From Myxococcus eversor (GTDB taxonomy: Bacteria; Myxococcota; Myxococcia; Myxococcales; Myxococcaceae), in assembly GCF_010894455.1 (NCBI RefSeq), contig NZ_JAAIXY010000034.1:44091-108090 (forward strand): DNA of 64,000 bases, written 5' to 3'. How positions within the stretch are numbered: position 1 is the stretch's first letter; each line of letters opens with the position of its first letter. Below are positions 42,488 to 51,319 of this stretch, in pieces. Below the pieces are notes generated by a model. That model was not told where the DNA came from and ran no database searches. It was given only the letters and a program-made list of their open reading frames with translations. The position numbers and the translations under genes are program-made.

Positions 42488-44796
42488 CCCCCGTCAGCAG
42501 GGGCAGGCGCCGGCTCGCCCGTGTCGTCCTCCCGCTCCGCGCCCAGCTCCATCAAGGGCAGCTCCACCGTGAAGGTGGAGCCTTCGCCCGGCGTGCTGTC
42601 CACTCGGACGGAGCCCGCGTGCGCGTCCACCAGCTGGCGGACGATGTAGAGCCCCAGCCCGAAGCCCGCATGCCGGCCCGCCGAGGGCACCCGCGCGAAG
42701 CGGTCGAAGATGAGCCGCTGCGCCTCCGGAGCAATGCCCTCGCCGAAGTCCCGCACCACCAGCCGCGCCCGCGCCAGGCCCGCGCGCTCCACCCGCACAA
42801 TCACCGGCCGGCCCGCGCCGAACTTCAGCGCGTTGGACACCAGGTTCGTCACCACCCGGTCCAACCGCAGCCGGTCCCACTGCCCCACCAGCCCCAGCTC
42901 CGCGTCGAAGACGAGCTTGCTGCCCACCTCCGTCGCGTGCGCGGCGAAGCGCTCCACCACCTCGTGCGCCAGGTCCGCCAGGTCCACCGGCGCCACGTCC
43001 AGCACCAGGCGCCCCGCGGACAGCCGTGACAAATCCAGCAGGTTGAGCAGCAACTGCCCCAACCGCTGCGTCTGCTTCAGCGCCGTGCCCAGCCCGTCCC
43101 GCACCTTCTCCCGCTCCACCGAGAGGTCCGTGCGCAAGAGCTTGCGCAGCAGCAACTGGAGCGTGTTGAGCGGATTGCCCAGGTCATGCGCCGCCACGCC
43201 GATGAGCTCCACCGCCTCGCGCGCCTCGCGCAAGAGCCGCGCGTTGTCCAGCGCCAGCGCCGCGCGCCCCGCCAGCTCCTCCATGAAGACCTGGTCCGCG
43301 AGCGTCAGCCGCCGCTCCGGCAGCGACATCAGCAGCACCAGCACCCCCTGCGTCCGCCCCCCCGCGCGCAGCGGCACCGACAAGGACGAGCGCACCCCCA
43401 CCTGCTCCATCAGCCGCAAGTGCTCCGCGTCCGCCGCCGCCTGCGCCAGCATCTCCGGCGACACGTCCTCCACCCACTGGGAGCGCCCCGTGCGCATCAC
43501 CTGCCAGAGCCCCTGGGGCGCGTCCGTCGGGGGCGTGTAGCGCCGCACCGACTCCCACAGCCACGCCTCCTTCCGTGCCTCCGCGTGCTTCACCGCCCGG
43601 GGCCTCAACTGCCCGGACGGCGTGAGCATGTACAGGAGGCACCCATCCGCCACCTCCGGCACCATCATCCGCGCCAGCTCCGCCACCATCTCGTCCGGGT
43701 CCAGGTACTGCTGGAACATCCGGCCCGCCTCCGCGAACAACCGCTGCGTGCGCTCGGCGCGCTGCCGCTCGGTGATGTCGCGCGTCACCGCCGCGTAGCC
43801 CCGCACCTCGCCGTCGTCATCCAGCAGCGTGTTGATGAGCGCCTCCGCGAAGAAGTGCGTGCCGTCCTTGCGCGTGCGCCACCCCTCCGTGCGCAGCCGC
43901 CCGTCCCGCCGCGCGCGCGCCAGTTCCTTCTCCGGCAACCCCAGCTCCACCGCCTCCGGCGGGTAGAAGCGGTCCACCGGCTCGCCCACCACTTCCGCCG
44001 CTTGATAGCCGGTGATGCGCGTGGCCCCCGGGTTCCAGCTCGCCACCCGGCCCCGCTCGTCCAGGAGCAGGAGCGCGTAGTCCTGCACGCCCTCGACGAG
44101 CAACTGGAAGCGCTTCGTGCTGGCCTCGGCCTCCTCGCGCAAGGGGCCCAGCCGCCGCAACAACACCCACGCCAGCACCCCGGCCAGCGCCAGCCCCAGG
44201 CTCGCCGCGATCAACGTGAGCACCAGGACGCGCTCGTCCACCTCCACCGCCGACTGGATGCCCAGCGCGAGCCGCTCCTCCACGCTCGCGCACAGCTGCT
44301 GGAGCGCTTCATAGGCACGCAGGCGCGTGTCCCCCACCCGCTCCTCGAAGAGCACCTCCAGTCGCTCGCGGGGAACGCGGTTGGAATGCGCCACCACCAT
44401 CTCCCGCACGGCCTGCTCGTGCTCCTGCTCCGCGCGCATCGCGGACTCCAGGAGCGACTCCGCGGGCTCCGTGTCCAGCCGGGACTTCAGCCGCTCATGG
44501 ATGGCGATGAAGCGCTCGCGCGACGCCACCATCTCCTCGGCGAAGAGCGCGTCGCCCGACAGCGCATAGCCCCGCTCGCTGGACACCTTGTCGCTGAAGG
44601 CCCGGCGCAGGCGCTCCACCTCCAGCAGGTCCATGGACAGCTCGAGCAGGCTCGCCTTGTGGGTGGAGCGCACCGACAACAGCGACACCGCCGACGTCAC
44701 CGCCAGCGCCAGCGCCACCACCAGGGACGCGATGAAGCCAGCGCCGACACGCTGGGAGTACGTCCACGGCCGCCCCACGCCACCCCCCTTGCGCAC
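42484..44796 (-). CDS. Membrane sensor kinase: CHASE3, PAS, GAF, HisKA, HATPase
   Basis: 770 aa. GTG 44796 follows AGGAGG by 10 nt; a longer frame from 44865 lacks one. Helix 1 (IASLVVALALAVTSAVSLLSV), periplasmic CHASE3-type helical sensor (FSDKVSSERGYALSGDALF), helix 2 (VLVLTLIAASLGLALAGVLAWVLL), PAS (FQLLVEGVQDYALLLLDERGRV to AVTRDITERQRAERT), GAF (RMFQQYLDPDEMVAELARMMV to LADQVFMEELAGRAALALDNA), HisKA with His537 in GVAAHDLGNPLNTLQ, and HATPase with N box TNLVSNALKFG and GFGLGLYIVRQLV. No receiver domain and no adjacent regulator. Confidence 0.9.
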   Translation of the reverse strand: MRKGGGVGRPWTYSQRVGAGFIASLVVALALAVTSAVSLLSVRSTHKASLLELSMDLLEVERLRRAFSDKVSSERGYALSGDALFAEEMVASRERFIAIHERLKSRLDTEPAESLLESAMRAEQEHEQAVREMVVAHSNRVPRERLEVLFEERVGDTRLRAYEALQQLCASVEERLALGIQSAVEVDERVLVLTLIAASLGLALAGVLAWVLLRRLGPLREEAEASTKRFQLLVEGVQDYALLLLDERGRVASWNPGATRITGYQAAEVVGEPVDRFYPPEAVELGLPEKELARARRDGRLRTEGWRTRKDGTHFFAEALINTLLDDDGEVRGYAAVTRDITERQRAERTQRLFAEAGRMFQQYLDPDEMVAELARMMVPEVADGCLLYMLTPSGQLRPRAVKHAEARKEAWLWESVRRYTPPTDAPQGLWQVMRTGRSQWVEDVSPEMLAQAAADAEHLRLMEQVGVRSSLSVPLRAGGRTQGVLVLLMSLPERRLTLADQVFMEELAGRAALALDNARLLREAREAVELIGVAAHDLGNPLNTLQLLLRKLLRTDLSVEREKVRDGLGTALKQTQRLGQLLLNLLDLSRLSAGRLVLDVAPVDLADLAHEVVERFAAHATEVGSKLVFDAELGLVGQWDRLRLDRVVTNLVSNALKFGAGRPVIVRVERAGLARARLVVRDFGEGIAPEAQRLIFDRFARVPSAGRHAGFGLGLYIVRQLVDAHAGSVRVDSTPGEGSTFTVELPLMELGAEREDDTGEPAPAPADGG

Positions 44797-44927
44797 CAGG
44801 ACCCGGCCTCCTGCCCGACGCCTGGCACAGCCCAGAAGGTGGCCCCGCTGGCCATGCACCCACACCCCCGCCCATGGGACGGCTTGGCGTCAGGTGCCGG
44901 GCACTCCTCGGGACAAGGCTGAAGCGG

Positions 44928-45473
44928 CTAGCGCGAGCCCGCCGTGGACGACGGGGCCGCCGCTTCCGGAGCACCCGCGGGCACCGGCGCCGAATCTCCG
45001 GCCGGGGCCTGGAAGGTGCCCGTCTCAGGCTCCACGGCCCAGGCGGAGAACTTCCGCTGCGTCACGTCCCGCAGCTTCCCGTCCTCGTAACAGACCGAAT
45101 AGACGAGGAAGAACTCCTTCTCCACCGACGGCGCGCCGTGGCGGTAGCAGTCCGCGCCCGTCGCATCCTTCTCACGCGCCATGGGGCGGCCGAGCAGCGC
45201 CATCACCTGGTCCGTCGTCATCCCCCCATGCATGGACTTGAAGCCGTGGTCGGTGATGACCTGGAATGTGGGACGCTGCTCGCGCACGAAGGTCCAGAAC
45301 ACCCCCGCGAGCACCACCGGCACCAGGGCGGCCAGGAGCGCCAGCGCCCAACGCCCCCGGGAGGCCTTCTGGTCTTCCTTGTCATAGGCCGAGAAGAGGT
45401 TGCCAGCGTCCGTCTGCTCGGCGGCCAGGGAGGCGTGCGGGAGGTTCTCTGTCGGGCTCACGTCGACTGACAT
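44928..45473 (-). CDS. Membrane-anchored BamE/SmpA-like protein
   Basis: 181 aa from ATG 45473. One membrane helix (about 42-62, WALALLAALVPVVLAGVFWTFV). The following domain has DHGFKSMHGGMTTDQVMALLGRPMAREKD, the SmpA/OmlA/BamE-type start (Gly-Met-Thr, then xxVxxLLGxP), then ADCYRHGAPSVEKEFFLVYSVCYEDGKLRDV with two Cys. The C terminus is Ala/Pro-rich. A role in outer-membrane assembly or envelope stress is suggested by fold only; this BamE-like fold also occurs in unrelated proteins. Confidence 0.6.
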   Translation of the reverse strand: MSVDVSPTENLPHASLAAEQTDAGNLFSAYDKEDQKASRGRWALALLAALVPVVLAGVFWTFVREQRPTFQVITDHGFKSMHGGMTTDQVMALLGRPMAREKDATGADCYRHGAPSVEKEFFLVYSVCYEDGKLRDVTQRKFSAWAVEPETGTFQAPAGDSAPVPAGAPEAAAPSSTAGSR

Positions 45474-45655
45474 GCCGTTCCAACAGCGCGGATGCAAGAA
45501 ACTCCACGCCGCACCCCCGGTAACGCCCGCCCGGCAACTTCCCGAGCCGGTGCCTGGCGCTGGAGGGCTTCCTTTCGTGACAACGGAGTTCACAATCGGT
45601 GAGAGCCCAGCCTGCTACATCCCCCGCCAAGGTGGGAACCGGGAGATTCCAAAAG

Positions 45656-47818
45656 ATGGCGAAGCGAGGCGCCGCCGGACGCAGCGTCACCCCCCAGAAG
45701 CCCCTGGAGCGCGATGCCCTGCCCGCGGGGGCGGAGCCGGACGAGGGGATGTTCTTCAACCGGGAGCTGTCCTGGCTGGCCTTCAACGACAGGGTCCTCC
45801 AGCTCGCCGAGTCCGCGGACGAGCCGCTCCTGGAGCGCCTCAAGTTCGTGGCCATCTACGCGCGCAACCTGGATGAGTTCTTCATGATTCGCGTCGCGCG
45901 CCTGCACGAGCAGGTGCGCGCCAACGTGGCGCGGCTGGTGCCGGACGGCGCGTCCCCGGGCGCCACGCTCGACAAGCTGCACGAGGGCATCTTCGAGCAG
46001 AGCAAGCGCCACAGCGCCATCTTCGAGAAGCTCCTGCGGCCCGCGCTCGCGGAGAAGGGCCTGCGCATCCTCACCGCGAAGGAGCTGGACGCCGACCAGC
46101 GCGCCCAGGTGGACCAGCGCTTCCGCGAGCAGATCTTCCCGGTGCTCACCCCGCTGGCCATCGGCCTGGGGCGGCACTTCCCGTACATCTCCAACCTGTC
46201 GCTCAGCCTCGCGGTGCTGCTGAGGGACCCGGAGGCGGGCGAGGAGAGCGTGGCCCGGGTGAAGGTGCCCAAGGAGCTGCTGCCCCGCTTCCTGCCCCTG
46301 AAGAACAACGTCTTCGTGCCGCTGGAGGAGGTCATCGCCCAGCACCTGGGGGACTTGTTCCCCGGCATGGAGGTGCTGAGCTGGAGCCTGTTCCGAGTCA
46401 CCCGCGACGCGGACTTCACCGTGTCCGAGGACGCGGAGGATTTGCTCAAGGCGGTGGAGACGGAGCTGCGGCAGCGCCGGTTCGGAGACGTCATCCGCCT
46501 GGAGGTGCAGGCGGGCATGAGCCCCAAGCTGCTGGAGCCGCTGGTGGAGGCGCTCGGGCTGGAGTCCCGCCAGGTGTACGAGGAGCAGGGCCTGTTGGGT
46601 CTGGGCGACGTGCAGGCCATCGCCTTCGCCCCCGGCTTCCCGGAGCTGAAGGACGCGCCGTGGGTATCCGTCACCCAGCCCCGGCTGCGCCCGGACACGG
46701 ACACGCCCGAGGGCGTCACGGTGATGGCGGCGATGCGGCGGGGGGATTTGCTCGTCCACCATCCCTATGACTCGTTCGCCACGTCGGTGGAGCGCTTCGT
46801 CACGGAGGCGGTGGCGGACCCGGATGTCCTCGCCATCAAACAGACCGTCTATCGCACCTCCGACAGCTCACCGCTGGTGCCCGCGCTGATTACGGCCACG
46901 GAGAACGGCAAGCAGGCCGTGTGCATGGTGGAGCTGAAGGCCCGCTTCGACGAGCGCACCAACATCAAGTGGGCCAACGCGCTGGAAGAGGCGGGCGTGC
47001 ACGTCGTCTACGGCATCCCCTCCCTCAAGACACACGCGAAGGCCATCCTCATCGTCCGGCGCGAAGGCGAGCGGGTGCGGCACTACGTGCACATCGGCAC
47101 CGGCAATTACAATCCGAAGACGGCGCGCCTCTACACGGACATGGGCCTGTTCACCACGGACCCGGACATCGGCGCGGACGTGGCGGACCTGTTCAACTAC
47201 CTCACCGGCTTCGGCCGGCCCAAGAGCTTCCGCAAGCTGCTGGTGGCGCCCCTCACCATGCGCGAGGGCCTGCTGGAGCACATCAAGCGCACCGTCGTCG
47301 CGCACACGCTGGAGCGCCCCTCGCGCATCCAGATGAAGATGAACGCGCTGGTGGACCCGGGCATCATCCGCGCCCTCTACGACGCGTCGCGCGCCGGAGT
47401 GAAGGTGGAGCTCAACGTGCGCGGCATCTGCTGCCTGCGTCCCGGCGTGCCCGGCATGTCCGAGAACATCCGCGTGGTGTCCACGCTGGGCCGCTTCCTG
47501 GAGCACGCGCGCGTCTACATCTTCGAGCGCGGCACGGAGCTGCGCTGCTACATCGGCTCCGCGGACCTGATGCCTCGCAACCTGGACCACCGCGTGGAAA
47601 TCCTCGCGCCGGTGGAGGACCCGACGCTGGCCGCGCAGGTGAAGGACTCGCTGGAGCGCAGCCTCGTGGACAACACCCACGCGTGGGAGCTGCAACCCGA
47701 TGGCAACTGGCGCCGCCTGACGCCTCCCGCGGGCGCGGACAAGCGCTGGGCCCAGGGCGAAGTCATGGAGCGCGCCACCCGCCTGGCCCAGTTCCAGGGC
47801 GGCCGCCCCCTGCCTTGA
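45656..47818 (+). CDS. ppk1: Polyphosphate kinase 1
   Basis: 720 aa, ATG 45656 with GGGAGA 9 nt upstream. PPK1 makes polyphosphate from the gamma phosphate of ATP. Visible: FFNRELSWLAFNDRVLQLA (N domain), FVAIYARNLDEFFMIRVARL, LIRR-type middle, catalytic His460 in SLKTHAKAILIVRREG, the second His617 in FLEHARVYIFERGTE, and IGSADLMPRNLDHRVEI. The 157-residue spacing of these two His equals that between the two reported in the Escherichia coli enzyme. A GC hairpin follows the stop. No ppx is adjacent. Confidence 0.95.
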   Translation: MAKRGAAGRSVTPQKPLERDALPAGAEPDEGMFFNRELSWLAFNDRVLQLAESADEPLLERLKFVAIYARNLDEFFMIRVARLHEQVRANVARLVPDGASPGATLDKLHEGIFEQSKRHSAIFEKLLRPALAEKGLRILTAKELDADQRAQVDQRFREQIFPVLTPLAIGLGRHFPYISNLSLSLAVLLRDPEAGEESVARVKVPKELLPRFLPLKNNVFVPLEEVIAQHLGDLFPGMEVLSWSLFRVTRDADFTVSEDAEDLLKAVETELRQRRFGDVIRLEVQAGMSPKLLEPLVEALGLESRQVYEEQGLLGLGDVQAIAFAPGFPELKDAPWVSVTQPRLRPDTDTPEGVTVMAAMRRGDLLVHHPYDSFATSVERFVTEAVADPDVLAIKQTVYRTSDSSPLVPALITATENGKQAVCMVELKARFDERTNIKWANALEEAGVHVVYGIPSLKTHAKAILIVRREGERVRHYVHIGTGNYNPKTARLYTDMGLFTTDPDIGADVADLFNYLTGFGRPKSFRKLLVAPLTMREGLLEHIKRTVVAHTLERPSRIQMKMNALVDPGIIRALYDASRAGVKVELNVRGICCLRPGVPGMSENIRVVSTLGRFLEHARVYIFERGTELRCYIGSADLMPRNLDHRVEILAPVEDPTLAAQVKDSLERSLVDNTHAWELQPDGNWRRLTPPAGADKRWAQGEVMERATRLAQFQGGRPLP

Positions 47819-47822
47819 AGGA

Positions 47823-47844
47823 GGGCCCCGAACCCCTGGGGCCC
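47823..47844 (+). terminator. Hairpin after ppk1
   Basis: GGGCCCC (47823-47829) pairs with GGGGCCC (47838-47844). Alternative outer pairing GGAGGG/CCCTCC (47820-47825 with 47847-47852) is also possible. Five bases after the ppk1 stop, with no T tract. Confidence 0.5.
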
Positions 47845-47901
47845 CACCCTCCTCAACGCGCCGACGAGGGCCGACGCGTCGTCCACCACGAGCACTTCGC
47901 C

Positions 47902-48048
47902 TTACGGCGCGGGGTGCGAAGCGGAGGACGCGGGCGCGCCCTGGGCTCGCAGACCTGATTGGACGATGACGGACCGCGCCATACGCCTCGCGCTTGCGCC
48001 CAGCGCGGAGAGCGTCCAGCGAAACGAATGCACCAGGTGGCCACGCAT
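47902..48048 (-). CDS. Small cationic open reading frame of unknown function
   Basis: 48 aa from ATG 48048, with AAGGAAG 6 nt upstream, which is a strong ribosome-binding site. MRGHLVHSFRWTLSALGASA followed by RRMARSVIVQSGLRAQGAP. Third positions are G/C-rich, like real genes here. It is Arg-rich and amphipathic at the N terminus. No other gene is supported in 47819-48174. The stretch 48110-48174 is unusually A/T-rich and could hold its promoter. Confidence 0.45.
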   Translation of the reverse strand: MRGHLVHSFRWTLSALGASARRMARSVIVQSGLRAQGAPASSASHPAP

Positions 48049-48174
48049 GACTCGCTTCCTTCAGGGGTGTGGAAACAGAGGACAGACCGGATAATCAGGC
48101 GCGCCTGTGCCACAACTGAAGGTCGGAATTCAAGCATTACCTATAAAATGGCGATGATGCTGTAATTTCGTAAG

Positions 48175-49308
48175 TCAGCCTCCAAGGTCCCTGGAGACCT
48201 CCTCGCGGCGATGGGCCTCCACCTCGAGGACCTCCTTCCACTGAATCCACCCGGAGCGGGCGGCGTGGCGGGCGGCCGTCGTCGTGTCATCCACGACGAC
48301 GAGCTGGCTGCCGGCGTCGCGGATGTCGGCGGCGATGAGCTCCAGCTCGCGCGCGCGGCGGGGGTGGCCGGGCACGTTGCGGATGTAGACGCAGAGGACT
48401 CGGCCGGGGAACTCGCGGGCGATGGTGCGGTAGTGCTCCGCGTCCTCCTGGCCGCTGTCTCCGATGAGGATGAAGGGCAGGTGCGCCAGGTCCGCGAACA
48501 GCCCGCGCATCTTGTCGAGCTTGTGGCCGTGGCCGCCGCCGGGCGCGAAGCCCTGGCTGGACAGGCCCCAGTCGCGCAAGAGCAGCGGGCCGGTGGGGAT
48601 GTGGTGCAGCGCGAGGAACTCGTCCAGGTGCTCGTACAGGTTCCACGGGCTGCTGGAGACGTAGAAGATGGGGTTGTCCCCCGTCCCCTCCGGGCCCGCC
48701 TGGAGCGCGGCGTAGAAGGCATCCACGCCCGGGAAGGGCAGGCGCACGCGGTGCTCGGTGAGGAACAGGGCCCAGGCGCGCTTGAGCGGGTCCGTCACGC
48801 CGGTGACGATGACGGTGTCGTCGATGTCGCTGATGACGCCATAGCCCGCGCTCGCTCCGGCCACTCGCACCGGGGCCGCCACGCGGGGCACGCCCGCCGC
48901 CTCCGGCGACAGCAGCTCCAGCTCCACCATGTGCCACCCGGAGCGCACGCCCTCCGGCGGAGCCACCCACAGTTCGAGGAAGCCCTCCTCGTCGGTGGTC
49001 CCCTCCCAGCGCTTGTCGCCCCAGCGCACCGCCACGTGGGCGCCCGCGATTTCGCGCGTCATGTAGCGCTTGTAGGAGGCCACGGCGCTGCTCCACAGCG
49101 TGTGGCGCTGCTTCTGCGGGCGGATGTGCCGGTCCTCCAGGACGCGGGCCTTGATGACGGCGCGCTCGGAGGTGCCATGGCCTCGGTAGGGGAGGATGCG
49201 CAGCGGCGGGGCGATGCCCAGCGAGCGACGCAGGCTCCGGCTCATCGCGTCATAGCGGGCGTCGACGCGGACGGCGAGTCGGTAGAAGGCGAGTCTTGGG
49301 TCGGCCAT
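48175..49308 (-). CDS. App1/DUF2183-family phosphatase (HAD fold)
   Basis: 377 aa from ATG 49308; an upstream in-frame extension has no ribosome-binding site. N-terminal beta-rich part (about 30-160), then SAGYGVISDIDDTVIVTGVTDPLKRAW with the HAD nucleophile in DIDDT, LPFPGVDAFYAALQAG, NPIFYVSSSPWNLYEHLDEFLALHHIPTGPLLLRDWG and FILIGDSGQEDAEHYRTIAREFPGRVLCVYIRNV. This is the DUF2183 domain of yeast App1, a phosphatidate phosphatase. Substrate in bacteria is unproven. Convergent with ppk1 and the small frame between them. Confidence 0.85.
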   Translation of the reverse strand: MADPRLAFYRLAVRVDARYDAMSRSLRRSLGIAPPLRILPYRGHGTSERAVIKARVLEDRHIRPQKQRHTLWSSAVASYKRYMTREIAGAHVAVRWGDKRWEGTTDEEGFLELWVAPPEGVRSGWHMVELELLSPEAAGVPRVAAPVRVAGASAGYGVISDIDDTVIVTGVTDPLKRAWALFLTEHRVRLPFPGVDAFYAALQAGPEGTGDNPIFYVSSSPWNLYEHLDEFLALHHIPTGPLLLRDWGLSSQGFAPGGGHGHKLDKMRGLFADLAHLPFILIGDSGQEDAEHYRTIAREFPGRVLCVYIRNVPGHPRRARELELIAADIRDAGSQLVVVDDTTTAARHAARSGWIQWKEVLEVEAHRREEVSRDLGG

Positions 49309-49464
49309 GGCGCGGAGCGTAAGGAGTGGGGGAGCCCGACTGTAGAAGACTCCGGGGCGGCTCGCGGGGCAAAGCCGCGAGGAAGTCTTCGCGGCCGGTG
49401 AAGCCTTCGGGTTTCGTATCCCGAGAGCCGCACTCTCTTCTCCCTCACGACAAGGAGTCCCGCC

Positions 49465-49896
49465 ATGCCGCGTCACTTCCGCTGGTTGCTGGCCGCTGTC
49501 TCGCTGCTCGTCGCCTCGGTGGCCGTGTCACAGACGGCACCGAGCATCACCTTCCAGTCCCCGTCCCAGGGCTGGAATGTCTTCGCCTCCTCCAACCCGC
49601 TGCCCTTCGGCGCCGCCGCGAGCATCGTGTTCGACGCCTCACGGCTGACGCAGTGCCGGGGCAACATCAACGCCAACACGCCGGGGTGGACGATTACCGG
49701 CCACTACCAGTTCAACAACGGGCCGGTGCAGAGCTTCTGGGTGGCGGGCTTCTCCTCCACGCCCAACCCGCCCGCGCCGTCCATTCCGCTCAACACGCGG
49801 GGCGACCTGGCCATCTGGTTCGAGAACACCAGCCGCTGGGGCTGCCAGGCGTGGGACTCCAACTTCGGCAACAACTACCACTTCAACGTGCAGTGA
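49465..49896 (+). CDS. Secreted DUF6209-like protein
   Basis: 143 aa, ATG 49465 with AGGAG 7 nt upstream. Signal peptide MPRHFRWLLAAVSLLVASVAVS. The mature protein has NPLPFGAAASIVFDASRLTQCRGN, GWTITGHYQFNNGPVQSFWVAG, TRGDLAIWFENTSRWGCQAWDSNFGNNYHFNV, a beta-sandwich-like layout with two Cys. It resembles the DUF6209 family, found mainly in myxobacteria and with no known function; this assignment is from memory. A bidirectional hairpin follows. Confidence 0.75.
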   Translation: MPRHFRWLLAAVSLLVASVAVSQTAPSITFQSPSQGWNVFASSNPLPFGAAASIVFDASRLTQCRGNINANTPGWTITGHYQFNNGPVQSFWVAGFSSTPNPPAPSIPLNTRGDLAIWFENTSRWGCQAWDSNFGNNYHFNVQ

Positions 49897-49907
49897 CGTG
49901 ACGGGGC

Positions 49908-49937
49908 GCGCGCGAGGGCTTCACGGACCTCGCGCGC
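49908..49937. terminator. Perfect 10-bp stem, bidirectional terminator
   Basis: GCGCGCGAGG (49908-49917) and CCTCGCGCGC (49928-49937) are separated by 10 nt. They sit in the 44-bp gap between the convergent secreted protein gene and the yellow/MRJP gene. There is no T tract. Confidence 0.5.
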
Positions 49938-49940
49938 TCC

Positions 49941-51128
49941 TCACATGCCCGCGATGCCGCCGATGCCGGGCTTGAAGCGCCAGATGAAGTAGGGCCCGTT
50001 CGCGGCGATGTGCGCCTTGGACTGGAGCATGTGGTGGGGAATGGCGCTGTCGGCCACGTAGAGCCAGCCGTCCGGCCCGTGGTTGAGCGCGTCCGCCCAA
50101 CGGATTCGAGGGGACTTCACCAGCGTCTCCAGCCGTCCGTCCGGACTCATGCGCAGCACCGCGCCGTGCTCCACGTCGGTCATCAGCACGTTGCCTTCCG
50201 CGTCCGCGCTCAGCCCGTCGTTGAGCGGCTTGCGGCCCACGGCCTGGAGGCGTTGGGCGAGCGCCTCGTCATCCAGGCTGGCGTCGCGCAGGTCCTGGGT
50301 GCGCACGCGGTACATGGTGTCGTGGTTCATCGCGGCGAACCACAGCCACTCGTCGCTCGGGTCCAGGGCGATGCCGTCGACCCCGCACTTCAGCGCGGCG
50401 ATTCCGCCGAAGAACACCATGTCCTTGATGGGATTGCGGATGACGAAGTCGCGAGGGAACACGGACGCGTGTTTCTCCAGCACGCGGCGAGCCTGCTTCG
50501 CGGCCACGTCGTAGACGACGAGCGCGGGCGAGCGGCGCCAGAAGCCCACGTCCGCGATGAACACCGTCCCGCCCTTCGCATCCACACGCAGGTCCTGGAG
50601 GAAGGAGCCCGGGGGGGCGATTTGCGGCGGGAAGTCGAACTCGTGCGCGAGGTGTCCGTTGGCCAGGTCGAAGGCCAAGAGGCGCGGCACGCCGAGGCCG
50701 TGGTTGCCATGGTCGATGGTCCACAGCCAGTCGCGCCGGTCGACGGTGATGCCGAGCACGGTGTCGAAGAGCTTCTTCTGGAGCGCCTCCGCGGGGAACG
50801 GCACGGCCTTGCCGTCCACCCACTCCCACATTTTCGCGCCCTCGGGGCGGCTCTCCGGGTGGAGCGTGTAGAACAGGCGCCCCGTCGACGACACCGCCAC
50901 GTTGCCGATGGGCTCCGCGCTGCGCACCACCTCTTCCAGCGCGCTGTCCGGGAGCAGGGGCATGCCCGTGACGTCCGGGTACGGCTCGCCTCCGCCGTAG
51001 CGCAGGCGCACGCCCACCGTCGCGAGCACCAGCAACCCCACGACGGCGAGGACACCCTTGAAGACCCGGAGGGCGCGTGCGCCCGGGGCGGGAGAGGACT
51101 CGGGGAGGGATGGAAGCGGAGCGGCCAT
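49941..51128 (-). CDS. Yellow/major royal jelly family protein, membrane anchored
   Basis: 395 aa from ATG 51128. One N-terminal helix (VFKGVLAVVGLLVLATVGVRL) anchors it outward. The remainder is a beta propeller of the yellow/MRJP type: EPIGNVAVSSTGRLFYTLHPESRPEG, LGITVDRRDWLWTIDHG, FLQDLRVDAKGGTVFIADVGF, GVDGIALDPSDEWLWFAAMNHDTMYRVRTQDLRD, KPLNDGLSADAEGNVLMTDVEHGAVL, and RIRWADALNHGPDGWLYVADSAIPHHMLQ. Insect members act in melanin synthesis or as ligand carriers; bacterial members are often annotated as L-dopachrome tautomerase-related, without proof. Function here is unknown. Confidence 0.8.
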   Translation of the reverse strand: MAAPLPSLPESSPAPGARALRVFKGVLAVVGLLVLATVGVRLRYGGGEPYPDVTGMPLLPDSALEEVVRSAEPIGNVAVSSTGRLFYTLHPESRPEGAKMWEWVDGKAVPFPAEALQKKLFDTVLGITVDRRDWLWTIDHGNHGLGVPRLLAFDLANGHLAHEFDFPPQIAPPGSFLQDLRVDAKGGTVFIADVGFWRRSPALVVYDVAAKQARRVLEKHASVFPRDFVIRNPIKDMVFFGGIAALKCGVDGIALDPSDEWLWFAAMNHDTMYRVRTQDLRDASLDDEALAQRLQAVGRKPLNDGLSADAEGNVLMTDVEHGAVLRMSPDGRLETLVKSPRIRWADALNHGPDGWLYVADSAIPHHMLQSKAHIAANGPYFIWRFKPGIGGIAGM

Positions 51129-51319
51129 GAAGGGAACCGGGGAGGTGAGCCCACCTGACGCGGTGGGGCCTCACTCTCCCTCAATACGGAGGCCGCCGAC
51201 GAGTGGTTCTGCGGCCCGCTTCACCGTGACGTCGCTCGGTGGAGCAGAGGAGCGCCGAGGCCTGAACACCCCTGTCGAGTGACATGGCCTGGCAGTGGCT
51301 TCGTGGGTAGTGTCCTCCC

